The notes under the pieces were generated by a model, which did no database searches, was not told the DNA's origin, and worked only from the letters and a program-made list of their open reading frames with translations. From Burkholderiaceae bacterium (GTDB lineage Bacteria; Pseudomonadota; Gammaproteobacteria; Burkholderiales; Burkholderiaceae_A): 64,000 nucleotides of DNA. Position numbers and translations under genes: made by a program. Every line of letters starts with the position of its first letter. The stretch's first letter is position 1. Positions 28,270 through 37,300 of the stretch are shown here, piece after piece. The DNA lies in contig VERI01000004.1 in NCBI GenBank assembly GCA_018882785.1, positions 29,218 to 93,217 on the forward strand. The letters run 5' to 3'.

Positions 28270-29374
28270 TCAGACTCCCTGCTTAAGGCTGGCTTCGATA
28301 AATGCATCGAGATCACCGTCAAGGACACGCTGCGTGTTGGAGATCTCCACATGGGTCCGCAGGTCCTTAATTCTTGACTGATCCAGAACGTAGCTGCGGA
28401 TCTGATGGCCCCAGCCTACATCGGTCTTGCTATCTTCAAGTTTCTGCTGCTGCTCAAGACGCTTTCGCATCTCGTGTTCGTAGAGCCGGGACTTCAGCAT
28501 CTTCCAGGCCTCATCCCGATTGCGGTGCTGGGAACGGTCGTTCTGACACTGCACCACGATTCCTGTGGGGACATGGGTCAGCCGCACGGCTGAGTCGGTC
28601 TTGTTGATGTGCTGACCGCCCGCACCCGAAGCGCGAAATGTGTCGGTGCGGACATCGGCCGGATTGATCTCAATTTCAATGGAGTCATCCACCTCTGGGT
28701 AGACGAATACGGAGGCAAAGGAGGTGTGACGTCCGCCACTGGAGTCAAATGGCGACTTTCGTACGAGCCGATGCACACCGGTCTCGGTGCGCAGATAGCC
28801 GAACGCATAATCACCCGAAATCTTAATCGTGGCTGACTTAATTCCCGCGACATCCCCTTCGGATTCCTCGAGAAGTTCGGATTTAAAGCCCTTGCGCTCC
28901 GCGTATCGAAGGTATTGACGCAACAGCATCGATGCCCAGTCGCAGGCCTCTGTTCCCCCGGCGCCTGCCTGGATATCGACGAAACAGTTGCTGGGATCTG
29001 CGGGGTTGGAAAACATACGGCGAAATTCCAGATCGGCGACCTCTGCCTCGATCGTCTGGCTATCCTGCTCGACAGCGAGCAGTGTGGCATCGTCGGCCTC
29101 CTGACGCGCCATATCAAGAAGCTCACTGGACTCCTCAATTCGGGCCGAGAGCCCGCGGATCGAGGCCACTACCGTCTCGAGGGACTTTTTCTCCCGGCCC
29201 ATTTCCTGGGCCCGCTTGGGATCATTCCAGAGCTGGGGATCCTCCAGCAGCTGATTGACGTCGTTTAGCCGCGCTGCTTTTGCATCAAAGTCAAAGAAAC
29301 CCCCGGAGTTCATCCACCCGCTTGCGCAGGGATTGAAGGGATTGGTCGATCTGATTGATGCGCTCGGCTTCCAT
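28270..29374 (-). CDS. prfB: Peptide chain release factor 2, with programmed +1 frameshift
   Basis: RF2 recognises UGA and UAA stops. The coding sequence is in two frames: 27 codons from ATG 29374 ([13 protein letters not shown]...) reach an in-frame TGA at 29293-29291. Reading then continues in the +1 frame as DFDAKAARL for 340 more residues, 367 in all. The stop-recognition tripeptide SPF is in [11 protein letters not shown] and the catalytic GGQ in [15 protein letters not shown] 29374 is favoured by GCGGA six bases upstream; ATG 29380 is also in frame. It lies between recJ and lysS. Calling only the downstream frame would lose the first domain helix. Confidence 0.95.
29290..29304 (-). promoter_or_regulatory. 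prfB +1 recoding site
   Basis: On the minus strand the codons read CGG GGG TTT CTT TGA C. This is the classical RF2 arrangement: a G-rich internal Shine-Dalgarno-like run, then the slippery CTT, then the UGA stop followed by C. When RF2 is scarce, the ribosome slips from CUU to UUU and continues in the +1 frame, so the site autoregulates RF2 synthesis. Confidence 0.95.
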
Positions 29375-29401
29375 TGACATTCCGCTGAAAAACCTCGGAT
29401 T

Positions 29402-31183
29402 TTACGCTAGACCGATGATCTCTAACTGCACAGAGGATCGGCCCTGCCAGTCATTGACACCGAGCTGATAGGCAAGTCTGCTACGTGGGCCGGTCAGGGG
29501 CCCGGCACGAAACCAGATGGCCTCAAAGGGTTCGGCCTGGCGGGGTCCTGATGAGGCCAGTCGAAGCGTGAGCCGCAGATGCTGCTCCTTGATACGTTTC
29601 TGCGCCAGGATCTCAAATTCGTTGATAAAGACAGGCGCCGGAAATCCCTGGCCCCAGATCTGCTCCGATAACAGCCTGGCCACATCGAGGCGAATCTCTT
29701 CCGGCTGTAGGCCACCATCAAATTCAAGAACCTGCTGGAGTGCTGCCGGTTCGGCGAACTCTCGAAGTGCGGCCTCAAACGCCTGCGTGAATGGAGCCAG
29801 ATCGCTGGCGGAAATTGTCAGGCCCGCGGCCATGGCATGCCCCCCAAAGGTCTTCAGAAGGCCGGGATGTCGGGTATCGATACGCTCTAAGACATCGCGG
29901 ATGTGAATACCGGGGATGGAGCGGCAGGAACCTTTCATCAGTGACGAGTCCGGATCATTCGCGAAAATAATGGTTGGCCGATAAAAGGCCTCTTTCAGGC
30001 GTCCGGCAATCAGGCCGATGATGCCCTGATGCCATTCAGCATCATGGAGCACGATGCCGATTGCTTGACTGGGGGCCTCGGACGGGTTGGTCTTGGATTG
30101 CGCCGCGAGCTTTTGCTCTGCCCGTTGCATTGCCGTTTCACGGGCATCGGATTCAATTTCTTGTCGTTCGCGATTCAAACTGTCGAGCTGCGCTGCAAGC
30201 GCTCGCGCGTGTTCAGCGTCATCCTCAATTAGGCAGCGAATGCCAATGGCCATGTCAGCCAGACGTCCTGCCGCGTTGACGCGCGGGCCAATTGCGAAGC
30301 CCAGATCGCGGACTGTTGCCTCTCGAACGGAACGGTTTGCGATCTCAAATAATGCGTTGAGACCTGCAACGGACCCGGCCCGTCGCAGTCGGCTCAGGCC
30401 TTGGGCGACCAGTCTGCGGTTATTGGCATCGAGCCGAACCAGATCAGCGACTGTGCCGAGAGCCACAATGGGCAACAGATCATCGAGCCGAGGAATTTTT
30501 TCGGCAGGCCAGCTGCGTTTATCCCGTAGATGGCCGCGTAGCGCCATCAGTACATAGAACATCACACCGACACCCGCCAGGTGTTTGCTTGGGAATGGAC
30601 ATCCCGGCTGATTCGGGTTCACGATCAGCGCCTCGGGCAGCTGCGGCCCGGGCAGATGGTGGTCGGTTACTAAGACCTTCATGCCGAGCGCTTTTGCCCG
30701 CGATACGCCGGCCAGGCTGGAGATGCCGTTATCGACCGTGATGATCCAATCAGGAATATTGTCGTGGTGCAGGGCTGCCGCGTGATCGACCAGCGCTGGG
30801 GTGAGTCCGTAGCCAAAGATAAATCGATCCGGCACAAGAAAATCCACGTTGGCACCGAACCGGCGCAGACCACGGATTGCCACTGCGCAGGCCGTTGCAC
30901 CATCGGCGTCAAAGTCCGCCACCACCAGAAGCCGACTGCCAGCCTCGATGGCGTCTGCAAGTGCGCCTGCTGCCTGCTCCAGGTTGAGCATATGGGTGGG
31001 GGGCAGGAGTCCATTCAGGTCGTTAACGATGTCCTCGGGTGTTTTGATATCGCGTCGGGCGTATACCCGCGCCAGGACCGGATGAATTCCTGCCCGCGTG
31101 AGTGATGCCTGAACGTTTTCGTCAGGCCGTCGCTCGCGGGTTGCGGGGGGCTTCGGGCTGGCGTGCTCAATAGACGGTTGCAT
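29402..31183 (-). CDS. recJ: Single-stranded-DNA-specific exonuclease RecJ
   Basis: A 5'-3' ssDNA exonuclease of recombination and mismatch repair, 593 residues. DHH-superfamily metal motifs are visible: Asp90/Asp92/Asp94 in ADFDADG and Asp174-His175-His176 in VTDHHLPG. The DHHA1 part has [10 protein letters not shown], and a C-terminal OB-like domain follows. It is the first gene of recJ-prfB-lysS, an order also seen in E. coli. The divergent lolC/E start is only 26 bases from its start. Confidence 0.94.
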   Translation of the reverse strand: MQPSIEHASPKPPATRERRPDENVQASLTRAGIHPVLARVYARRDIKTPEDIVNDLNGLLPPTHMLNLEQAAGALADAIEAGSRLLVVADFDADGATACAVAIRGLRRFGANVDFLVPDRFIFGYGLTPALVDHAAALHHDNIPDWIITVDNGISSLAGVSRAKALGMKVLVTDHHLPGPQLPEALIVNPNQPGCPFPSKHLAGVGVMFYVLMALRGHLRDKRSWPAEKIPRLDDLLPIVALGTVADLVRLDANNRRLVAQGLSRLRRAGSVAGLNALFEIANRSVREATVRDLGFAIGPRVNAAGRLADMAIGIRCLIEDDAEHARALAAQLDSLNRERQEIESDARETAMQRAEQKLAAQSKTNPSEAPSQAIGIVLHDAEWHQGIIGLIAGRLKEAFYRPTIIFANDPDSSLMKGSCRSIPGIHIRDVLERIDTRHPGLLKTFGGHAMAAGLTISASDLAPFTQAFEAALREFAEPAALQQVLEFDGGLQPEEIRLDVARLLSEQIWGQGFPAPVFINEFEILAQKRIKEQHLRLTLRLASSGPRQAEPFEAIWFRAGPLTGPRSRLAYQLGVNDWQGRSSVQLEIIGLA

Positions 31184-31209
31184 GCTGGCTAGTATGGCAA
31201 ACTCAGCGC

Positions 31210-32514
31210 ATGCTGCCTTATGAAATCATGATTGGCCTGCGGTATACCCGCGCCGGACGCGCTGCCCGGTCTCAGCGGCGCTCCAGTGGCGGCGTTGTGG
31301 GTCTGCGAAGAAACCGTTTCATCTCATTTATATCGGGCCTTGCGACTGCGGGAATCGCCCTGGGAGTGGCCGCCCTGATCGTGGTGCTCTCTGTCATGAA
31401 TGGGTTTCAGAAAGAGGTTCGAGACCGAATGCTCAGTGTGCTCTCGCATGCTGAGGTCATCATCCCTGGGGGGGCGCTCAGCATGGTCGGGGCGGTGCAG
31501 GCCCGGGTCGGTCAGCATGATGCGGTTCAGGCCTCGGCGCCTTTTGTGATGGCGCAGTCCATGATCTCTCGCGATGGCCAGATGCGGGGAATCCTGGTGC
31601 GTGGTATCGATCCGCGTCAGGAGCCTTTGGTGAGCGGTGGTGTAGCCCGACTGCTGTCCGGCAAACTGGAGACACTGGCGCCGACGACGTTTCAGATTGT
31701 CTTGGGCCGTGATCTGGCATCCCAGCTGGGGGCATCCATTGGCGATCAGGTTGTCCTGATTGCGGCCGATGGTGTTGTCGGTCCTGCCGGCGTGACACCG
31801 CGGCTGCGTCAGTTCACGGTGGGTGGAATATTTGCCTCCGGCCACCATGAATACGACAGCAACCTCGCCTTAATTCATGCCGCGGATGCAACTGTATTTT
31901 TCAGGGATCAGGCAACAGTTGGTGTAAGACTCAGGCTGGATGATATGGAGCGGGCACCGGTCGTGGCACGCGAGCTTGCAACCGTGTTGTCCTCTGAGCC
32001 CGGGCTGCGACATGTCATCGTGCGTGACTGGTCATATGAGAACCGTAATTGGTTTGCTGCAGTCCAGGTCGAGAAGCGAATGATGTTCATCATTCTTACG
32101 CTGATCATCGCGGTAGCGGCTTTTAATCTGGTATCGATGCTGGTCATGACCGTGACCGATAAACGTGGCGATATCGCGATTCTGCGAACGCTTGGTGCCC
32201 AGCGGGGCAGCATCATGGCTATTTTTGTTGTGCAGGGTGCCTGGCTCGGCCTGCTTGGTGTTGGCTTCGGTGTCGTGGCTGGGGTATTGATCGCCAGCAA
32301 TATCGACCTGGTCATGGCCTGGATCGAGATGCTATTCGGATTTCAAGTTCTTCCCAAAGGCATCTACTTCATCGATCGACTGCCGTCGGATCTGCGCGCA
32401 TCTGATGTTACGCAGATCGGCCTTATGGCCATCGTGCTGTCATTTCTGGCCACGCTCTATCCGAGCTGGCGCGCATCTCGGCTTGAACCTGCAGAGGCCT
32501 TACGCTATGAATAG
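31210..32514 (+). CDS. Lipoprotein-releasing system permease LolC/LolE
   Basis: Inner-membrane subunit of the ABC machine that extracts outer-membrane lipoproteins and passes them to LolA. It is 434 residues. It has an N-terminal amphipathic region (YEIMIGLRYTRA), a first helix (LATAGIALGVAALIVVLSVMNGF in part), a periplasmic MacB-like domain (about 65-285), and three C-terminal helices with TDKRGDIAILRTLGAQ. Only one such permease gene is present next to lolD, so the transporter may use a single LolC/E-type subunit (LolF-like) or have another elsewhere. It overlaps lolD by 8 bases. Confidence 0.92.
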   Translation: MLPYEIMIGLRYTRAGRAARSQRRSSGGVVGLRRNRFISFISGLATAGIALGVAALIVVLSVMNGFQKEVRDRMLSVLSHAEVIIPGGALSMVGAVQARVGQHDAVQASAPFVMAQSMISRDGQMRGILVRGIDPRQEPLVSGGVARLLSGKLETLAPTTFQIVLGRDLASQLGASIGDQVVLIAADGVVGPAGVTPRLRQFTVGGIFASGHHEYDSNLALIHAADATVFFRDQATVGVRLRLDDMERAPVVARELATVLSSEPGLRHVIVRDWSYENRNWFAAVQVEKRMMFIILTLIIAVAAFNLVSMLVMTVTDKRGDIAILRTLGAQRGSIMAIFVVQGAWLGLLGVGFGVVAGVLIASNIDLVMAWIEMLFGFQVLPKGIYFIDRLPSDLRASDVTQIGLMAIVLSFLATLYPSWRASRLEPAEALRYE

Positions 32515-33199
32515 CGCTGCCTCCGTATCCATGAACCCACCCGATCAAATGCCTTTGTTGCAGGCGAAAGATCTGCGCATGGTCTTTGGAGATGGCGCTG
32601 GAGAGGTCGTGGCACTTGGCGGTGTCGGCCTAACGCTGCATCGTGGGGAGACGATTGCGGTGGTGGGTGCATCCGGTGCGGGCAAGAGCACGTTGTTACA
32701 TATTCTGGGCGGCCTTGAGGCGCCTACCTCCGGCGAGGTTCTTCTGCAGGGGCGTTCGCTTTATGCCATGCCTGATCGAGAGCGAACCGCCCAGAGAAAT
32801 TCGGATCTTGGATTTGTGTATCAGGCTCACCATCTGCTGCCCGAATTCACGGCGGAAGAAAATGTCGCGATGCCGTTGTTGATTCGTCGGCAGTCGCCGT
32901 CGGCCGCGCGGGCGCAGGCCATTCAGATGTTGTCTCGGGTGGGGCTGGAGGCGCGATGCAGCCATACACCCGCCATGCTCTCAGGCGGGGAGCGTCAGCG
33001 GGTGGCGATCGCGCGGGCGTTGGTGACTCAGCCGGCCTGTGTTCTTGCCGATGAGCCCACCGGCAATCTCGATCGAGCGACCGCTGCAAAAGTGTTTGAA
33101 CTGCTCATCGATCGTGTGCGAAGCCAGCAGTGTGGCCTGATCGTGGTCACACATGACCCCGAGCTTGCGCAGCGCTGCGATCGGACTATCGCCCTCTGA
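32507..33199 (+). CDS. lolD: Lipoprotein-releasing system ATPase LolD
   Basis: ABC ATPase of 230 residues that powers lipoprotein release by the preceding permease. Walker A is GASGAGKST, the ABC signature LSGGERQRVAIARAL, Walker B VLADEPTGNLD, and the H-loop VVTHD. The family motif GFVYQAHHLLPEFTA fits LolD. The start at 32507 overlaps the permease stop; an upstream ATG at 32405 lies inside the permease. Its 3' end overlaps the convergent DUF2062 gene by 14 bases. Confidence 0.95.
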   Translation: MNSAASVSMNPPDQMPLLQAKDLRMVFGDGAGEVVALGGVGLTLHRGETIAVVGASGAGKSTLLHILGGLEAPTSGEVLLQGRSLYAMPDRERTAQRNSDLGFVYQAHHLLPEFTAEENVAMPLLIRRQSPSAARAQAIQMLSRVGLEARCSHTPAMLSGGERQRVAIARALVTQPACVLADEPTGNLDRATAAKVFELLIDRVRSQQCGLIVVTHDPELAQRCDRTIAL

Positions 33200-33770
33200 T
33201 GTTGCGGCGTTTACGGCGCTGAACGACTTCCCAACGTACCCACAGATTCCAGCCGAATCTTGTGAGCAGATAGCCTACGATGGCCAGCGTAAGGGCGAGC
33301 GCAAATACACCCACCACAAGTGGCCAGCCCATCCCAAGGGCCCAGTCGGCAAGTCCGACAAAGGAACTGACCGGGGCGGTCAGATCAAACTCAGGTGGGG
33401 CTGGAAATGCCTGCCCGGCCTGGCCGTCGTGTGTCGCTGCAGGCATGAGGCGATTCAAGAGAAAGATACCGATCTGTAGCGCCAGGACATACAGGGGAAT
33501 AAACGTGATCGGATTGGTGTAAAAGGTCATTAATACCGCGACGGGCAGGTTCCAGTGAAAGAGAAACGAAAAAAGTGCAGCGCCAAACATCTGAAATGGT
33601 GCTGGAAACAGCCCGCAAAAGAGACCCGCAGCGACACCGCCTGCGACGCTGCGTCGATGCAATGTCCATACGGCGGGGTGGAGCACCCATGGACCCAGGG
33701 CTCGGAGCACTCGGCTCTGTTCGAGTTTTGATTGGTCCGGCAGAATGCGGTGAAGGAACTTTCTCGCCAT
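33186..33770 (-). CDS. DUF2062 family inner-membrane protein
   Basis: A 194-residue protein with three hydrophobic segments (about 42-62, 70-105 and 145-170) and the DUF2062 patterns SVAGGVAAGLFCGLFP and FYTNPITFIPLY. The ends are basic. The function of the family is unknown. It converges on lolD with a 14-base overlap and diverges from tatD with only 17 bases between the two start codons, so its promoter must lie within tatD. Confidence 0.85.
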   Translation of the reverse strand: MARKFLHRILPDQSKLEQSRVLRALGPWVLHPAVWTLHRRSVAGGVAAGLFCGLFPAPFQMFGAALFSFLFHWNLPVAVLMTFYTNPITFIPLYVLALQIGIFLLNRLMPAATHDGQAGQAFPAPPEFDLTAPVSSFVGLADWALGMGWPLVVGVFALALTLAIVGYLLTRFGWNLWVRWEVVQRRKRRNIRGR

Positions 33771-33787
33771 AGCGGCCTATTCTAGCC

Positions 33788-34585
33788 ATGCTCATCGATA
33801 GTCATTGCCATCTTGATTATCTGGATGTACCCGCAAACCCTGGCGGCATTATGGGTGCGATCTCCCGCGCACGGAGTGTGGGGGTTCGTGCCGTCATTGT
33901 TCCAACGGTGGCGCCAGAGAACTTCGACCGCGTGGTGGCCCTTGCAGAGAGCATTCCCGAGGTCTTTTTCGCGCTCGGGATCCACCCGATCTATGTCCAA
34001 GAGATGAGCGACAGCAGTCTCGACGATCTTCAGAATGCCCTGAGGCGATTCAAGGACCACCCCAAACTCGTCGCAGTAGGGGAGATTGGCCTTGATCATT
34101 ACGTGTCAGATCGAGATCGGGAAAAAATGCAGATGTTTTATCTTGCCCAGTGCAAAATGGCCCGGGATTTTTCATTGCCTGTGGTGCTTCATGTTCGTAA
34201 AGCGCAGGACCAGGTGCTCAAGGGATTACGGCGGTATGGCATTCGATCGGGAATTGCCCATGCCTTTAATGGCAGCCTTGTACAGGCTCAGGCCTATATT
34301 GCGCAGGGGCTCGTCCTTGGTTTTGGCGGTGCAATGACCTTTACCCGTGCTGCCCAGATTCGAAGGCTTGCGGCCACGTTACCACTTTCAGCAATTGTGC
34401 TGGAGACGGACTCCCCCGATATCGCACCGGCGTGGCGTGCGCGCGGTGCCATCAATGAGCCGGGCGAAATGCTCGCCATTGCGCGATGCCTTGCTGAACT
34501 CCGGGACGACTCCTTGGAGACGATTATTCGGGCGACCGGAGAGAATTCTCTTCGAGTTCTGCCCCGGCTCAACACGCACGCCTAG
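33788..34585 (+). CDS. tatD: TatD family metal-dependent hydrolase
   Basis: TIM-barrel hydrolase of 265 residues, related to TatD/YcfH 3'-5' DNases. Metal ligands are visible in DSHCHLDY near the N-terminus, GEIGLDHY, VLHVRKA (His) and ETDSPDIAP (Asp). It may act in DNA repair or in processing imported or damaged DNA. The ComEC gene begins 6 bases after its stop, so the two may be co-expressed; a link between them is inference. YcfH versus TatD is not resolved. Confidence 0.88.
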   Translation: MLIDSHCHLDYLDVPANPGGIMGAISRARSVGVRAVIVPTVAPENFDRVVALAESIPEVFFALGIHPIYVQEMSDSSLDDLQNALRRFKDHPKLVAVGEIGLDHYVSDRDREKMQMFYLAQCKMARDFSLPVVLHVRKAQDQVLKGLRRYGIRSGIAHAFNGSLVQAQAYIAQGLVLGFGGAMTFTRAAQIRRLAATLPLSAIVLETDSPDIAPAWRARGAINEPGEMLAIARCLAELRDDSLETIIRATGENSLRVLPRLNTHA

Positions 34586-34591
34586 TTTTCT

Positions 34592-37204
34592 TTGTTGTCG
34601 ATCGCGCTTGGCGCGTTGTTGGGTGTCTGCTGGGTACAGACGCAGCGGATATTGCCGGATGCGTCAGCCTGCATGTGGATCGGCGTCGCGGCAGGCGTTA
34701 TCGCCTGTCTCTTTCGGTGGCTGGATCGGCACACCTCCTGGCCAGAGCGCTCCTGCCTGATTCGTCGTGGCACAGGACTTCTGCAGCGTTGCGCGTGGAT
34801 CGGCTGTGCGGGGGGAGCCTCTGCAGCGTGGTGCATCTCAGTGGCGCAGATGGGGCTGGATGCGCGGCTGCCAGAGTCGCTTGACCGGCAGTCGATGGTG
34901 CTGGAGGTCGTCATTCGGGATCTGCCCACCCTGCAGGAGCGCGGATGGCGATTCGAGGCAGAGGTACGTCAGGCCCATTGGGCCGGCAATACCCGTCAGC
35001 CGGTATCAGAATTTCCCCGCCGAGGCCTGATGTTTTGGCCGGCCACCCAATCCCGATCGTTACCGGAACGGCTGAGGCCCGGGGAGCGGTGGGAATTGAT
35101 GGCAAAGGTCCGCCAGCCGTTTGGAACCCTAAACCCGGAATCATTTGATGCGGAAGCCTGGATGCTGGAACAAGGCTTTCAATTCGTTGGCAGTGTGCAG
35201 TCGGGGAAATCCGCGCAGACGCCGCGCCTGCTGGGAATCGAATCCGGTTTTGGAATTCGCATTGATCAGATGCGAGACGCGATTCGCTATCGAGTCATGC
35301 AGGCGGTTGGGGACTCGTCTGCGGCGGGTGTGTTAAGTGCCTTGGTTGTGGGTGATCAGCGCGCGATTTCGATACAGGACTGGGCAATCTTTCGCCGAAC
35401 GGGCGTCTCGCATCTGATGAGTATCTCGGGGCTGCATGTCACCATGATTGGCGCGATGGCGGGATGGTGTGCCGGTCTGCTGTGGCGTTGGCTGTGCATG
35501 ATGCGCTGCGCTGCCGGGCTCTGGCTGCCCGTGCAATCCGTTTCCGCATTCAGTGCCATGGTGGCTGCGATCGGATATGCACTACTTGCGGGGTTTGCGA
35601 TTCCTGCGCAGCGCACGGCCCTGATGGTATCGGTGATGGCGGTTGCGAAAATAATGGGCGTGAGGGCCAGTTCCTGGTCGGTCTTGGCCCTTGCCTTACT
35701 TGCGGTGCTGCTGACACATCCAATGTCTGTCTTATCGGTCGGATTCTGGCTGTCATTTGTTGCGGTGGGTTTTCTCTTCTCGCGTCAGCCATCTGATCAT
35801 GGGCAGCTATTGGATTCAGCTGATCATCGGCCATTAATGGTGATCAAAGCGGTACAGGTCCTGCGACAGGCGGCCGCCACTCAGTGGGCGATTACGCTTG
35901 GCCTCTTGCCACTGACCATATTGTTGTTTCAGCAGATCTCTGTGGTGGGCCCGCTTGCAAATGCGATCGCGATCCCTGTGGTGAGTTTTCTGGTCACGCC
36001 GTTTTCGATGGCCGGGGTGATCGAATACGCGATATTTGATCATTCGGCCTTACTCGGTGTCGCAGCGATGGTGCAGGAGACGCTCGCGCGTATGCTCGCC
36101 TGGCTATCGGGCCACCCGCTGTCTACATTTGATTGGCCCAGTCCAGGCTGGCTGGGGGCAGCCATCGCCACCCTCGGCATGGTCATCGTGTTTGGCGGGC
36201 TCTGCCACGGCCGTGGGTATCGCCTGCGCCACCTGGGGTGGCTGGGTTTGATTCCGTTGCTGATGTCTTCCACGCCTGCGCCTGCCGAGGGTGAGATGCA
36301 GGTAACGCTGATGGATGTGGGCCAGGGCAGTGCAGTCTTGGTACGAACCCAGACCCATGCGTTGTTATTTGATACCGGTCCCGTTATGGGGCAGGGCGAT
36401 GCAGGCGATCGTGTGGTGTTGCCGACCCTGCGCCGCTATGGGGTGAGAGGACTGGATCGCATCGTGGTGTCGCATGCTGATCAGGATCACAGTGGTGGAC
36501 TGGCCAGTCTGTTACTTGGCCTGTCGGTTCGCGAACTGATGGCGCCTGAGTTTGAATCCCTTGATGCGGTGCTTCAGCAGGCCGAGAGATCTCCGCATTT
36601 TTCATCCTCCATGGCTCGGCAGACGTGTCGGGCGGGGCAGGGGTGGCAGTGGGATGGTGTTCGGTTTCAGTTTCTCCATCCGCAGTCGGATCCGCAGCAG
36701 CCGCTTGTGCCGCGTCAACGCAACCGGTATTCCTGCGTCCTCAGAATTGAGGATGCCCAAGGAGGGAGTCTTTTGTTGACCGGAGATATTCCCATTCGAA
36801 CAGACCGCGAACTGGTCTCCCGCTTCGTGGGCATGCAAGATCCCGAGGCATCCGATGCGTTGACGCTGGCGGGAGTTGCATTGGCATCCCAGATCTTGGT
36901 TGCGCCTCACCATGGCAGTCGAACATCACTCAGTGAGGAGCTATTGCGCGCTGTCGCACCGCGAATGGTCGCGATTCAGGCGGGCTTTCGAAATCGCTTT
37001 GGCCACCCCCATTCCGAAGTGCTGGAACGGATTCAAAGGTCTGGGCTGGCAGAGCATGAGGTGCTTCGGACGGATTACCAGGGTGCCATTGAGATCCGTT
37101 GGGTTGACGGGCAGCCGTTTACCTGGGACTTCTGGCGCGACCATCGTCGCTATTGGCATCTTCCGCGGCAGGCTAGCCCATCGGAGGACGACCTGGAGCC
37201 GTGA
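34592..37204 (+). CDS. comEC: ComEC/Rec2 family DNA-uptake channel protein
   Basis: Inner-membrane channel that passes single-stranded DNA into the cytoplasm in natural transformation. It is 870 residues with three parts: N-terminal helices plus a soluble OB-like domain (about 90-190), the competence membrane domain (about 225-520) with the RTGVSHLMSISGLHVTMIG motif (quoted in part), and a C-terminal metallo-beta-lactamase domain (about 570-830) with VSHADQDHSGG. The start is TTG at 34592 in this reading and has no good ribosome site, so the exact start is uncertain. It follows tatD by 6 bases. Domain content is complete with no frameshift. Confidence 0.92.
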   Translation: MLSIALGALLGVCWVQTQRILPDASACMWIGVAAGVIACLFRWLDRHTSWPERSCLIRRGTGLLQRCAWIGCAGGASAAWCISVAQMGLDARLPESLDRQSMVLEVVIRDLPTLQERGWRFEAEVRQAHWAGNTRQPVSEFPRRGLMFWPATQSRSLPERLRPGERWELMAKVRQPFGTLNPESFDAEAWMLEQGFQFVGSVQSGKSAQTPRLLGIESGFGIRIDQMRDAIRYRVMQAVGDSSAAGVLSALVVGDQRAISIQDWAIFRRTGVSHLMSISGLHVTMIGAMAGWCAGLLWRWLCMMRCAAGLWLPVQSVSAFSAMVAAIGYALLAGFAIPAQRTALMVSVMAVAKIMGVRASSWSVLALALLAVLLTHPMSVLSVGFWLSFVAVGFLFSRQPSDHGQLLDSADHRPLMVIKAVQVLRQAAATQWAITLGLLPLTILLFQQISVVGPLANAIAIPVVSFLVTPFSMAGVIEYAIFDHSALLGVAAMVQETLARMLAWLSGHPLSTFDWPSPGWLGAAIATLGMVIVFGGLCHGRGYRLRHLGWLGLIPLLMSSTPAPAEGEMQVTLMDVGQGSAVLVRTQTHALLFDTGPVMGQGDAGDRVVLPTLRRYGVRGLDRIVVSHADQDHSGGLASLLLGLSVRELMAPEFESLDAVLQQAERSPHFSSSMARQTCRAGQGWQWDGVRFQFLHPQSDPQQPLVPRQRNRYSCVLRIEDAQGGSLLLTGDIPIRTDRELVSRFVGMQDPEASDALTLAGVALASQILVAPHHGSRTSLSEELLRAVAPRMVAIQAGFRNRFGHPHSEVLERIQRSGLAEHEVLRTDYQGAIEIRWVDGQPFTWDFWRDHRRYWHLPRQASPSEDDLEP

Positions 37205-37273
37205 GCACAGGTCGCCTCAAAGGGCATCAAGAAGGGCTCTATGGGCGCGATTTGTCCGCGCGCCATTAACGAG

Positions 37274-37300
37274 GGTGCTATTGCGCAGGTGCTATTGCGC
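37274..37300 (+). repeat. Two tandem copies of a 13-base unit across the bdhA stop codon
   Basis: GGTGCTATTGCGC occurs at 37274-37286 and again at 37288-37300. Read on the minus strand it repeats the last codons and TAG stop of bdhA. It is probably a small slippage duplication with no evident function. Confidence 0.7.

Noticed and set aside
29291..29293. In-frame TGA in prfB as a sign of a pseudogene or sequencing error.
   Set aside because: The surrounding GGGGG-TTT-CTT-TGA-C is the classical RF2 recoding signal and the +1 frame continues with conserved RF2 sequence.
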